Assembly (NCBI RefSeq): GCF_036864975.1
Contig: NZ_CP104311.1
Span: 2,359,513-2,423,512 of the forward strand
Source: Methylococcus capsulatus
Lineage (GTDB): Bacteria > Pseudomonadota > Gammaproteobacteria > Methylococcales > Methylococcaceae
Length of the DNA stretch: 64,000 nucleotides
Direction of reading: 5' to 3'
The translations under genes were made by a program, and so were the position numbers. The notes beneath the pieces are model-generated. The model worked only from the letters and a program-made list of their open reading frames with translations, was not told where the DNA came from and ran no database searches. This document shows positions 27,239 to 36,391 of the stretch, piece after piece. How positions within the stretch are numbered: the stretch's first letter is position 1; the number at the start of each line of letters is the position of its first letter.

Positions 27239-28078
27239 ATGCGTCTAACCCCTCAAGAGTTTCTGGACTGGGATTGCAAGAAGATCACCCTGCTCGGCAT
27301 GTCGGGGACGGGCAAGACCACCCTGGCCAACAAGCTGCCGAAACGGACCTGGTTCCATTATTCCGGCGACTACAGGATCGGCACCCGCTATCTGGATGAG
27401 CCGATTCTGGACAACATCAAGCGCCAGGCCATGGAGGTGCCGTTCCTGCGGGATCTGCTGATGTCGGATTCGATCTATATCTGCAGCAATATCACCGTTG
27501 ACAATCTGGCGCCCATCTCCTCCTTCCTGGGCAAACTCGGCGACCCGGCGAAAGGCGGCCTGCCGTTGAAGGAGTTCAAGCGGCGGCAGGCGCTGCACCG
27601 GCAGGCCGAGATCGCGGCGATGCGCGACGTACCGGAATTCATCGACAAAGTGCGCAAGATTTACGGTTACCAGCATTTCATCAACGATGCCGGCGGCAGC
27701 GTGTGCGAATTGGACGATCCGGCAACCCTGGAGGTACTGGCGGAAAACACGCTGATCCTCTACATCCGCACCAGCCCGGAATTGGAGCAGATGCTGGTCG
27801 AACGGGCCGCGCGCGATCCCAAACCGTTGTATTACCGGGAAGCTTTCCTGGATGAATATCTGCCGGTTTTCCTGAAAGAAAGGGGCTACCCTTCGGTCGA
27901 GGCCATGCCGCCGGACGAATTCGTGGCTTGGGTGTTTCCTTACCTGTTCAAATCGCGCCTGCCACGCTACCAGGCCATCGCCGACCGATACGGCTACACT
28001 GTGGACGTCGCGGACGTCGCCCGGGTGCGGGACGAGGGTGATTTCTTAAAACTCGTGGCCTCGGTCCTGGGCGGCTGA
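27239..28078 (+). CDS. P-loop ATPase/kinase-like protein next to metA
   Basis: A 279-residue protein with Walker A GMSGTGKTTLANKLP near residue 20. The following sequence, TWFHYSGDYRIGTRYLDEP, fits a nucleotide-kinase-like fold. ATG 27239 starts just before homology, and the open frame upstream belongs to the haemoglobin region. A later block, NTLILYIRTSPELEQMLVERA, resembles the LID/Walker B side of shikimate-kinase-like proteins. Its substrate is unknown. It lies 13 bp before metA on the same strand, so a link to methionine metabolism is possible but unproven. Confidence 0.72.
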   Translation: MRLTPQEFLDWDCKKITLLGMSGTGKTTLANKLPKRTWFHYSGDYRIGTRYLDEPILDNIKRQAMEVPFLRDLLMSDSIYICSNITVDNLAPISSFLGKLGDPAKGGLPLKEFKRRQALHRQAEIAAMRDVPEFIDKVRKIYGYQHFINDAGGSVCELDDPATLEVLAENTLILYIRTSPELEQMLVERAARDPKPLYYREAFLDEYLPVFLKERGYPSVEAMPPDEFVAWVFPYLFKSRLPRYQAIADRYGYTVDVADVARVRDEGDFLKLVASVLGG

Positions 28079-28091
28079 GGGAGGGATTGTC

Positions 28092-29159
28092 ATGCCTCTG
28101 GTCGCACATACCGATCTTCCCACCTTCCAGCGTCTGCGTGAGGAGGGCCAGGACGTCCTCAGTGTCGAAAGGGCCGCCCGGCAGGACATCCGGGAAATGC
28201 ACATCGGCCTTCTGAACATGATGCCAGATGCCGCCCTGGAAGCCACCGAGCGCCAGTTCTTCCGGCTGGTCGGTGGAGCCAATCCGATCGTGCAGTTCCA
28301 CATGCATCCGTTTACCATCGAGGGGTTGCCGCGCGGGGAACAGGCGGCGGAGCACATCGCCCGTTATTACGAGAACTTCGACCGTATCCGCGAGGAGGGC
28401 CTCGACGGTCTGATCGTGAGCGGGGCCAACGTCACCCATCCACATCTGCAGCAGGAAGCCTTCTGGCAGCCGCTGACCGAGGTGTTCGACTGGGCGCGCA
28501 GCCATGTCACCTCGATCCTGTGCTCGTGCCTCGCCACCCACGCTCTGTTCCAGTACAGCTACGGCGTGGAGCGCACCCATCTCGGTTTCAAACGCTGGGG
28601 CGTCTATTCGCACCGGGTGGTCGAGCCGCTGCATCCGTTGGTGGCGGATATCAACACCCGTTTCGACGTGCCCCATTCGCGCTACAACGAAATTTTCCGC
28701 GAGGACATGGAGGCCGCCGGACTGCGGGTGCTAGTCGAGAGCGAAGAAGCCGGGGTGCACCTCGCGGTGAGCCCGGATCTGTTCCGCGTCGTCTACTTTC
28801 AGGCCCATCCGGAGTACGACACCGTGAGTCTGCTCAAGGAGTACAAGCGCGAAATCCTGCGCTACTTTTCCGGCGAGCGCGAGGATTACCCGCCATTCCC
28901 TGAACATTATTTCTCATTGGAAGTGGGCGCTGCGCTCAACGACTACGGCCAGGCCCTGCGCAGTGCCCGCCGGGCGGGCAGGGCACCGCCGGAATTCCCG
29001 GAGGAATTCGTGCGTCGGCACCTGGACAATACCTGGCGAGATACAGCCAAGGCGGTGTTCAACAACTGGCTCGGCAAAATCTACCAGATCACCGACCAGG
29101 ACCGCCGCAAGCCCTTCATGGATCACATCGACCCGGACAATCCGCTTGGATTGGCGTAG
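28092..29159 (+). CDS. metA: Homoserine O-succinyltransferase (MetA family)
   Basis: A 355-residue enzyme of the MetA family that acylates homoserine, the first committed step to methionine. The nucleophile cysteine sits in ILCSCLATHALFQY. RWGVYSHRV and VVYFQAHPEYDTVSLLKEYKRE supply the conserved histidine and glutamate region. Whether succinyl- or acetyl-CoA is preferred cannot be settled by family alone. Its 3' end overlaps the convergent transporter gene by 44 bp. Confidence 0.9.
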   Translation: MPLVAHTDLPTFQRLREEGQDVLSVERAARQDIREMHIGLLNMMPDAALEATERQFFRLVGGANPIVQFHMHPFTIEGLPRGEQAAEHIARYYENFDRIREEGLDGLIVSGANVTHPHLQQEAFWQPLTEVFDWARSHVTSILCSCLATHALFQYSYGVERTHLGFKRWGVYSHRVVEPLHPLVADINTRFDVPHSRYNEIFREDMEAAGLRVLVESEEAGVHLAVSPDLFRVVYFQAHPEYDTVSLLKEYKREILRYFSGEREDYPPFPEHYFSLEVGAALNDYGQALRSARRAGRAPPEFPEEFVRRHLDNTWRDTAKAVFNNWLGKIYQITDQDRRKPFMDHIDPDNPLGLA

Positions 29160-30120
29160 CGGCATCGAATCCGTGCCCCATGGCCGGCAGGGGCCGGTGC
29201 GTCCGCAGCCGCCACCAGCCCGCCAGCAGGCTGCCGATGATCGAATGGAAGCTGGCGGAGATCGCCGAGGGAATGGGCGCCAGCGCCATAGCGGCGAAAT
29301 TGGCCTTGGCCAGCACAGTGGCGAGTCCCGAGTTCTGCATGCCGACCTCGATGGCGATGGTGCGGACCACCGCGTCCCGGTAGCCTAGCATCCTGGCGAA
29401 GACATAGCCCAGCCCGAATCCGCCGACGTGCAGCAAGGCAACGGCGCCGAACAGCTTGAGCGCGGCGGCCTTGATGATGTCGGCGTTGGCGCCGATGATG
29501 CTGGCGCAGATGAAGGCTATGAAGATCACCGACACCAGCGGCGTCACCGGGCTGACGGCATGCACCAGCCGCGGCGCATAGCGGTTCAGCAGGAGGCCGG
29601 CAGTGACGGGCATGACGATCACCTGCAAGGTGTTCAGGAAGATGCCCCAGCCGTCCACCGGCGTATAGGCGCCCGCCAGGAACTTCACCAGCAGCGGGGT
29701 CATCACCACCGCGGTGAAGGTCGACACCATGGTCAGCAGCACGGACAGCGCCACGTCAGCACGGGCGATATAGCTTACCACGTTGGAAGCCGTGCCGCAG
29801 GGGCAGCAGGATACCAGGATGAGTCCCACCGCCAGTTCGGGCTCGAGTGTCAGCCCATGCGCAATCGACCACCCCAGGAACGGCATGATGCCGAAATGCG
29901 CCATGGTGCCGGCAAAGATGATCCGCGGCATCTTCGCCACCCGGCGGAAATCGTCGAACGTGAGCGTGATGCCCATGCCGAGCATGATGACCGACAGACC
30001 CCAGACGATCATCGGGCCAGTGAACCAGGTAAACCAGGCGGGGAAATACAGCGCCATTCCTGAGCACAGCAGCACCCAGACCGGAAACAGGTTTGCCAAT
30101 GAATTGCAGATTCGAAGCAT
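29116..30120 (-). CDS. Bile acid:sodium symporter (BASS) family transporter
   Basis: A 334-residue membrane protein with about nine or ten helices. Family blocks are GLILVSCCPCGTASNVVSYIARADVALS, with the conserved crossing-helix CPGG-like region, and IEVGMQNSGLATVLA near residue 265. BASS members import organic anions with sodium; the solute is unknown. The last 15 codons read into the metA 3' end, and the C-terminus is a soluble tail. Confidence 0.87.
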   Translation of the reverse strand: MLRICNSLANLFPVWVLLCSGMALYFPAWFTWFTGPMIVWGLSVIMLGMGITLTFDDFRRVAKMPRIIFAGTMAHFGIMPFLGWSIAHGLTLEPELAVGLILVSCCPCGTASNVVSYIARADVALSVLLTMVSTFTAVVMTPLLVKFLAGAYTPVDGWGIFLNTLQVIVMPVTAGLLLNRYAPRLVHAVSPVTPLVSVIFIAFICASIIGANADIIKAAALKLFGAVALLHVGGFGLGYVFARMLGYRDAVVRTIAIEVGMQNSGLATVLAKANFAAMALAPIPSAISASFHSIIGSLLAGWWRLRTHRPLPAMGHGFDAATPIQADCPGRCDP

Positions 30121-30181
30121 CGTCGGACGCCGTGAAAGAGAAACTGCGAAGTTTACGGGTTATCGCGACAAGGTGTAACTC

Positions 30182-30688
30182 ATGACGATCCCGAACAACG
30201 TTACGGACTTCCTGCGCATCAGCGTGCCCCGGCAATGTCTGGAGTTGATCGAAGCCGGAAAGGTGGTGGCCCGCTACCGTGTGTCCACCGCGAAGAACGG
30301 AGTGGGCGAAAAGCGCGGCTCGGAATGCACGCCGCGCGGCTGGCACCGGATCCGCGCCAAGATCGGTGCCGGACTGCCGGCAGGGGCCATCCTGGTCGGG
30401 CGCCGGCCCACCGGCGAAATCCACACGCCGGAACTCGCCGCCCGCCATCCCGGCCGCGACTGGATCTTGAGCCGCGTCCTCTGGCTGGGTGGGCTCCAAC
30501 CAGGCTTCAACCGCTACGGCGAAGTCGACACGACCTGGCGCTACATCTATATCCATGGCAGCCCGGACGACGGTGTGGACGGCACGCCCCGGTCCCATGG
30601 CTGCATCCGCCTCACTTCCGCCGACGTCATCGAATTGTTCGACCGGGTGCCCGCCGGAGCGCTGGTTTATATAGACGCGGACGCCTGA
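30182..30688 (+). CDS. L,D-transpeptidase-fold (YkuD) protein without a signal peptide
   Basis: A 168-residue protein that is almost entirely a YkuD domain. The catalytic segment is IHGSPDDGVDGTPRSHGCIRL, with the histidine and the nucleophile cysteine in SHGCIRL. Typical L,D-transpeptidases cross-link peptidoglycan or attach lipoprotein in the periplasm, yet no signal peptide or anchor precedes the domain here. It may use another export path or act on a cytoplasmic substrate. A REP-like element follows its stop. Confidence 0.85.
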   Translation: MTIPNNVTDFLRISVPRQCLELIEAGKVVARYRVSTAKNGVGEKRGSECTPRGWHRIRAKIGAGLPAGAILVGRRPTGEIHTPELAARHPGRDWILSRVLWLGGLQPGFNRYGEVDTTWRYIYIHGSPDDGVDGTPRSHGCIRLTSADVIELFDRVPAGALVYIDADA

Positions 30689-30693
30689 GGACC

Positions 30694-30787
30694 GTAGGGC
30701 GGATGCCGAAGGCGATCCGCCAACTTCCTTGCCGGCACGGATGCCGCTTCGGAATGGCGGAACCCGGAAGAGCCGGTTCCGCCCTAC
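30694..30787. repeat. REPIN-like palindromic element, copy 1
   Basis: A 94-bp element. Its ends are inverted (GTAGGGCGGA and TTCCGCCCTAC), and it holds two hairpins: one based on GGCGGAT/ATCCGCC with a GCC-GAA-GGC core (30699-30721), and a second based on GGCGGAAC/GTTCCGCC (about 30756-30783). Two inverted REP-like units in tandem are the layout of a REPIN. The first hairpin recurs in inverted orientation at 33724-33750. Confidence 0.6.
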
Positions 30788-30824
30788 TCCAGACGGAAGG
30801 CGATCGGCCGACACTGTTAGCCTT

Positions 30825-33580
30825 CTACCGGAACGTCGCCCTCACCTGCGTACTCCGGTTCATGGTTACCGTGCATGTACCGGTTCCGCTGCAGCCACCG
30901 CCGGACCAGCCGGCGAACCTGCGGCCGGCGGCCGGCGTGGCGGTCAGCGTAACTGCGGTGCCTTGGTAGAACTGCGCGCCGCAGGTCCGGCCGCAGTTGA
31001 TGCCGGCCGGACTGCTGGTGACGGTGCCGGAGCCGCTGCGGATCACGACGAGGCCGTAGCGCGGGATCGGAGTGAAGTTGGCCGTGACCGTCCTGTTGCC
31101 ATCCAGGGTGATGCCGCACGGCCCGGTCCCTGAGCAGACACCGCCACTCCAGCCGGCGAAACGGTAACCGTAGGCAGGCGTCGCGGCCAGAACGACGTTC
31201 GTACCCCGAGCGAACGTGGCGCGGCACTGGCTGCCGCAGTTTATGCCGGCGGGGTCGCTGATGACGCCGCCCTCGCCGGTGCGGTTCACGTTGAGCACAA
31301 CGGGTACCGCGGCAACGCTGTAACTGTGCGTGACCGCAGCCTGATTGCCGGCCTGGTCGGCCGCGGCGACGGTGAAGGCATGGGCGCCCACCGCGGCGGT
31401 GTCGATCGCCGCGCCCGGCGCCACCGGCCCGGCACAGGTCGCGACGCCGGAGAGGCCGTCGCTGCAGGCGTAGTCGGCCAGGATGCTGCTGTTCCGCAGG
31501 TAACTCTGGCCGTCCTGCGTGGTGGTGAGGTTGATTACAGGCGGCGTGGCATCACGCTTGATGGTGACGCTTTGCGTAGCGCTGCCGCCGCCGCTCACCG
31601 CCGTGCAGGTGTAGGTCTGGCCAGAGGTATCGGCGGAGACCGTGACCATGTCACAGCCCGTTTGCGAAGTGACCCGCGATTCCGGATCAGTCACGCTCCA
31701 GTTCACCGTGACATTGCTCCGGTACCAGCCGTTGGCGCCGAGGGTGCCGGTGACGGTCGGGGTAACGACCGGCGCGGTGGTGTCCGGCAATGCGACCGCC
31801 ATCACGTAGTCCCGGCGGGCCGCGAAGCCGTTACCGTCGCGGACCGCTACAGTGAAGCCGAAGCTGCCTTCCGTTTCCGGCGTTCCGCTGAGCAGGCCTT
31901 CCGCGTCCAAGCTCAGTCCGTTCGGGAGGCTGCCGGCGGCGAGCTCGAACCGCGGCTGGGGCGGGAGGTACGGCCCCGTGGCATCGGCCAGGCTCAGGGT
32001 TCGGGCGTAGGCCGTGCCCAGCCTGCCGGCCGCCAGCGTCGCCGGCTGGATCACCGGCTGCGGCGCCTGGCCGCTGGCGTTGCCGCCCCAGCAGAGCACC
32101 TGCCCGCCGGTGGTCACGCCGCAAGTGTGATAGCCGCCCGCGCTGACCTGGGAGAACTCCCCATCCGGCGGCGTCGCCTGGCCGTAGCCGTTGTCGCCCC
32201 AGCACGCCAGCGTTCCGTCGGTGCGCAGGCCGCAGCCATGCTGCCAGCGCGCCGTGACCTCGCGGAAGCTCCCGGCCGGAGCCGTCGCTTGGCCGAAATT
32301 GTCATAGCCCCAGCAGGCCAGGCCGCCGTCGCTCTTCAGCCCGCAGGTGTAATAGGCGCCGGCGGCGATCCGGGTGAAAGTCCCCGCAGGCGGCGCGGCC
32401 TCGCCGCTGCCGTTCGAGCCCCAGCACGCCGCCGCGCCGCCGCTGCGCAGGCCGCAGGTGTGGTAGTACCCCACGCTGACCTGGGTGAAAGCCCCCGCCG
32501 GCGGCGTGGCCTGGCCGAGGGGATCGCCGTTCCAGTCGTCGTTCGAGCCCCAGCAAGCCAGGCTGGCGTCGGCCCTCACCCCGCAGCTGTGGCGTTCTCC
32601 GGCGCTCACCTGAGTGAACACGCCGGTGGGGGGTGTGGCCTGGCCGTAGGCGTCATCCCCCCAGCAGGCCAGCTTCAGGTCCGGACGGACCTCGCAGGCG
32701 TTGTAGCCGCCCGTGCCCACCCGGCGCTGGGCGGGCCGCTCGAACACCACGACATGCTGGGTGCAGGAAGAGGACTGGCCGAAGGCGTCCGTCGCGGTCC
32801 AGACCACCGGCGTGGTGCTGGGCGGGAACTGGGCCGGCGCGTCGTTCTCCGGCGTCAGCGGGTTGCCGGCGCCGTCGCTGGCCGTCGCCGCGCCCAGGGC
32901 AACCGGCTGGCCCTCGAGCGCCCCCACGTCCGCCGGGCAAAGGACGACCGGCGCATTTTCCGGCGGCGTTCCGACGGTCCAGGTATAGCGGGGAAGCGCC
33001 GTGTGGTTTCCGGCCGCGTCGACGACCTCGAGCGCGAAGCGGTGCAGACCGGGCGTCAAGCCCGTATAGCTGACCGGCGACTGACATGCACTTTGAACCC
33101 CATCGAGGGAGCAGTAGGCTTGAATTGGTGAGAAATCGCTCGCCGTAAACTGAAAAGTAGCCGAGGTGTTTGGCGTAGAGGCGGGGGGGTGCTTTGTAAA
33201 ACAACTGTTGGTGCGGTCCAATCGGCCACCCATGCAGCATCTTGAGGAAGTGACTCATTGTTAGCACTGTCAACGGCAATTATACTGATCGACTGCTGCC
33301 CCTCATTTGTGATCGTGAAGGTCGCGGAAGTATTCGTGCAAGAAGAAACTGACCCAGAAGAAACTTGGCAATAGACCGTGAAGGGAGAGTCATCAGTGAT
33401 GGTGTAGTTCACCGTAAATGTATGCTGTGACGAATAGGCGGGGGGAAGTGCACCGACGAAGGTAACCACGGGTGGTGTCGTATCGGCGGCGTAGGCGGCG
33501 CTGGTTGCAATCGTCGCCAGCAGGAAGCCCGCCAGCGCCCTGCCGGCGGCCGTCGTCATTCGGGTCGTGAAAGGGTCCAT
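30825..33580 (-). pseudogene. Large secreted RCC1-repeat/Ig-like surface protein, frameshifted
   Basis: Read from ATG 33580 (GAGGAG nearby), the protein has a signal peptide (ATSAAYA cleavage) and Ig-like segments, then shifts frame at a C7 tract (33183-33189) and continues to 30825. The combined length is about 917 residues. After the break come a second Ig-like unit, six repeats of the type CGLRxDGxLACWGxNxxGQA from an RCC1/BLIP-II-like beta-propeller, a putative Ig domain, and two C-terminal InlB-type B-repeats (YRFAGWSGG, RRFAGWSGG). As written, only ~130 sensible residues are made before the shift. The event may be a true mutation, a phase-variable switch or a sequencing error. Confidence 0.85.
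33183..33189 (-). other. Homopolymer G7 (C7 on the coding strand) at the frameshift
   Basis: Seven identical bases sit exactly where the two reading frames of the RCC1-repeat gene must be joined. The coding reads ...STPP in one frame and ASTPNTSATF in the other. One base more or fewer restores a single frame. Confidence 0.7.
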
Positions 33581-33723
33581 GCGCGTCTCCTCATCGCCAA
33601 AGTCCGCGGATGCCATGACATCCGTCCAGTCGCCGCGAAACCTCACGCCGGATTCGCGTTCCGCATCAGTCAAATGGACGATGATTTTTTTCTTGATTTG
33701 TGGTAGATGCCTGTGATGGGGAT

Positions 33724-33750
33724 TTGGCGGATCGCCTTCGGCATCCGCCC
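33724..33750 (-). repeat. REP-like palindrome, inverted copy 2
   Basis: The 27 bp are the exact reverse complement of 30697-30723. The hairpin lies 144 bp upstream of the RCC1-repeat gene, so that gene is bracketed by oppositely oriented copies. The second half of the REPIN seen at copy 1 is not clearly present here. Confidence 0.6.
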
Positions 33751-34097
33751 GCCACAGAGGCGAATCGAGACCCGCTCCTGGCGGTCCAAGAGGAGCACCG
33801 GGCGATAAGGTCTCTTCGGCCTCGGACGCTTCGGTATGGTTGTTCTGGGATTCATTGTCAGAGAGGCACATAGTGGATTCCCATTGTTTCGTTTTCCACG
33901 AAAGAGGCTACCGCGCTCCGCCACCCGGATAACGCCAAGTAAAGCGGCGGACGGACCCGTTGAGGGTAACCTCCAGGCCTTGAGCGTAACGTGTTCTTGA
34001 GATCGCCGGGCTCCGCGGTATGCCGCCCGGCTCGAATTCAACCGGCGCCGTCGCTGGCGATGCCCGCTGGGCGGCCATTACCCCATTGGCCGCTAAA
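33751..34097. other. Intergenic stretch between REP copy 2 and the insertion sequence
   Basis: No convincing gene is present. The minus-strand open frames here lack family features and overlap the upstream side of the RCC1-repeat gene. Promoters for that gene presumably lie between 33590 and 33720, but no consensus stands out. Confidence 0.4.
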
Positions 34098-35658
34098 CTA
34101 GCAACCTGTCGGACTGAAGGTTGAGAATTGCATGTTAAGGCGAAGCGGTGGGTTGGATTTTCAAGATGATCGAGCCGATGAAATGGCTGAAATGGCGGTC
34201 GAGTGATCCCGCCCCTGCTTTAGGCGGGCATCAGGGCGAACATCCGCCGCACATTCCAGGCCAACGTCACCAGATGCCACTCGCCTTTGACCTTTTGCAG
34301 CCCGCGCAGCGAGAATTGCCTGAACCCCATCACCGATTTGATGATGCCGAACACCGGTTCCGGAATCTGCTTGCGCAGCGCGTACAAGCGCTTGCCCTCC
34401 GGTGTCGCCAGTCGATGCGCCATTGCCTGCATCGGCGTGGCATTCCCGGGCGCGGGCCCGGCTTCCTCGAAGCGCTTCTTCCAACCCGGATGATGCTGCT
34501 CACGCCCCAGCGAAATCAGCGGCGCGATCCCGGCCGCTGCGCAACCATTCACATTGGCCTCGGAGAAATAGCCGTTGTCGGCCAGCAGGCTTTCCGGCTT
34601 GCCCAGTCCTTCCGGCAACGCGCCCAACTTCTTCAGCATCGGCGCGACCTGCCGCTTGTCGTTGCTGTCCTGCACCACGTCTTGCGCCACCACCAAGAGG
34701 CTGTCGGCCGCCACCACCGCCTGCGCGTTGTAGCATTGTTCGAAACCGCCGCCAGATACCGGCATGATGCGCGATTCTTCGTCGGTCAAGTTCACTTGGT
34801 CGGTCGGGCCGGGGCCGGTCGCAGGCGGCGCGGGCGGTTTGCCGGGCGGGCGTCTGCCGCTGGCTTTCTCTTTCTCTTCGCGCGCGGCCAGCTTCGCCTC
34901 GTACCCGGCCTGTTCGCGCGTGCAACGCTCCATGGCGCGCACTTCGATCTTGCGTTTGGCCTCGCCGATCTTCGCCAGACGGTCTTCGCGAATTGCCAAC
35001 TCTTCCGGGATCGACAGGCCGTCGGGCACGTCCGCCCGGTCGCAGGCTTCCGCCAGCGCCAGCAGTTCGGCCACTTCCTGCTTCAATTGCGCTTCGAGCT
35101 TGTTAGCGTGTTCGTAGGACAGCGCGCTGTGGCGCGAGGCGTTGGCGTGAATCTTGGTGCCATCGAGCGCCACCGTGCCGAGTTTCAACAGGCCCATCTC
35201 GCGCGCCAGTATCAACACCTCGACGAAGAGGCGCTCGATGTCCTTGAGGAAGCGGCGGCGAAAGCTGGCCAGGGTGTCGTGATCGGGGTGGCTGTTGGCG
35301 GCGATGAAGCGGAAGGCCACCGAGTCATGGGTGGCGCGCTCGATCTTGCGGCTGGAGAACACGCCGGTGGCGTAGCCGTACACCAGAAGCCCGAGCAGCA
35401 TGGCCGGGTGATAGGACGCGGAGCCCGAGCCGCGGTAGGCGCGGGTCATGGAAGACAGGTCGAGCCGGTCGATGACTTCCACCACGAAGCGCGCCAGGTG
35501 GCGTTCGGGCAGCCATTCGTCCACCGAGGGCGGCAGCAAAAATCCAGTGCTGCGGTCTATCGGACGGAAGTTGCTCATGGCAGCCTCGCTGTCGGGGAAG
35601 GAACGTCGTGATTATCGCATTTCAGAATGCCAGACGGTTAAGTCCGACAGGCTGCTAG
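34098..35658. mobile_element. IS1182-type insertion sequence with CTAG target duplication
   Basis: The element spans 34102-35654 and is flanked by CTAG (34098-34101 and 35655-35658), the likely 4-bp target duplication. Terminal inverted repeats read CAACCTGTCGGACT on the left and, complemented, CAGCCTGTCGGACT on the right (13 of 14 identical). It carries one intact transposase gene on the minus strand, so it may be active or recently acquired. Confidence 0.83.
34220..35578 (-). CDS. IS1182-family transposase
   Basis: A 452-residue DDE transposase, full length and uninterrupted. The N-terminus (LLPPSVDEWLPERHLARFVVEVID) and SYHPAMLLGLLVYGYATGVFSSRKIE are typical of IS1182/IS5-like enzymes. 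The catalytic acids are likely in GTVALDGTKIHANAS, LLADNGYFSE and the C-terminal PEPVFGIIKSVMGFR with its downstream glutamate region. A charged linker, ~200-265, precedes the second catalytic block. It lies inside terminal inverted repeats. Confidence 0.93.
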   Translation of the reverse strand: MSNFRPIDRSTGFLLPPSVDEWLPERHLARFVVEVIDRLDLSSMTRAYRGSGSASYHPAMLLGLLVYGYATGVFSSRKIERATHDSVAFRFIAANSHPDHDTLASFRRRFLKDIERLFVEVLILAREMGLLKLGTVALDGTKIHANASRHSALSYEHANKLEAQLKQEVAELLALAEACDRADVPDGLSIPEELAIREDRLAKIGEAKRKIEVRAMERCTREQAGYEAKLAAREEKEKASGRRPPGKPPAPPATGPGPTDQVNLTDEESRIMPVSGGGFEQCYNAQAVVAADSLLVVAQDVVQDSNDKRQVAPMLKKLGALPEGLGKPESLLADNGYFSEANVNGCAAAGIAPLISLGREQHHPGWKKRFEEAGPAPGNATPMQAMAHRLATPEGKRLYALRKQIPEPVFGIIKSVMGFRQFSLRGLQKVKGEWHLVTLAWNVRRMFALMPA

Positions 35659-35693
35659 GCAATATAGCATGGCGGGAGGGTAATATTCCGCGT

Positions 35694-35716
35694 AGTATTT
35701 CCCTCAATGTAATACT
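35694..35716. promoter_or_regulatory. Inverted repeat before vapB, possible autoregulatory operator
   Basis: AGTATT and AATACT flank an 11-bp spacer, starting 39 bp before the vapB ATG. AbrB-type antitoxins usually bind such palindromes in their own promoter. No binding evidence is available here. Confidence 0.35.
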
Positions 35717-35732
35717 TTTGGGCGGGGTTCCC

Positions 35733-35963
35733 ATGCGCATCACCAGTAAAGGCCAGGTCACCATTCCGGCCGAGATTCGCCGGCAGGCGGGTTTGCCTCC
35801 AGAATCCGAAGTGGAGTTCGAGTATCGCGACGGTGTGGTCATCCTGCGGCGGGTCGGCGGGGAAACGCGCGGCGAGGAATTGGTCTCGCGTCTTGCCGGC
35901 ATGTTCAGCGCCTGCGGCAAGAGTACCGACGAAATCATGCGCGGGACTCGCGGCGAGGAATGA
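35733..35963 (+). CDS. vapB: AbrB/SpoVT-type antitoxin (VapB)
   Basis: A 76-residue protein whose N-terminus MRITSKGQVTIPAEIRRQAGL is the swapped-hairpin AbrB DNA-binding domain. The charged C-terminal half (ELVSRLAGMFSACGKSTDEIM) would wrap the toxin. The ATG at 35733 starts the domain; the open frame continues upstream into the insertion sequence, which lies only 75 bp away. It overlaps the toxin gene by ATGA. Confidence 0.88.
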   Translation: MRITSKGQVTIPAEIRRQAGLPPESEVEFEYRDGVVILRRVGGETRGEELVSRLAGMFSACGKSTDEIMRGTRGEE

Positions 35964-36391
35964 TGGCGGCCGTCCTCATCGACACCCATGTCATCATCGA
36001 CGCCGCGAGCCCTCGAACCGAATGGCATGAATGGTCCGCGCGGCAATTGTGCCGGGTTGTCGACGACTTCGGCGGGTGCGTCAATCCCATCATTTATGCG
36101 GAACTGTCGGCGTACGTGAACGACGAATCGGCGCTGGCCGCGCTGATCGACGATTTCCTGTTGGAAAAGGCGCAATTGCTCTGGCAGGCCGCGTTCCTCA
36201 CCGGCCGGGCATTCGTCGCCTACCGCCGTCGCGATGGAAACCGTACCGCGCCCTTGCCCGATTTCTATATCGGCGCCCACGCTCAGGTCGCCGGGCTCAG
36301 GCTGCTGACCCGGGACGCGGCGCGTTATCGAACCTATTTCCCGGATTTACAGCTGATCGCGCCGAACTGGGATCCACGGAGACTGCCATGA
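35960..36391 (+). CDS. vapC: PIN-domain ribonuclease toxin (VapC)
   Basis: A 143-residue PIN domain. Acidic active-site residues are visible in VLIDTHVIIDAA (first Asp), IIYAELSAYV (Glu), PLPDFYIGAHAQ (Asp) and LLTRDAARYRTY (Asp). Expected to cleave RNA when freed from VapB. It overlaps vapB upstream and, unusually, overlaps ubiX by ATGA downstream. The toxin gene is therefore physically coupled to a housekeeping gene. Confidence 0.88.
   Translation: MMAAVLIDTHVIIDAASPRTEWHEWSARQLCRVVDDFGGCVNPIIYAELSAYVNDESALAALIDDFLLEKAQLLWQAAFLTGRAFVAYRRRDGNRTAPLPDFYIGAHAQVAGLRLLTRDAARYRTYFPDLQLIAPNWDPRRLP

Noticed and set aside
31326-33131. Plus-strand open frame of 601 codons
   Set aside because: Antisense to the RCC1-repeat gene, with skewed composition and no recognisable domain.
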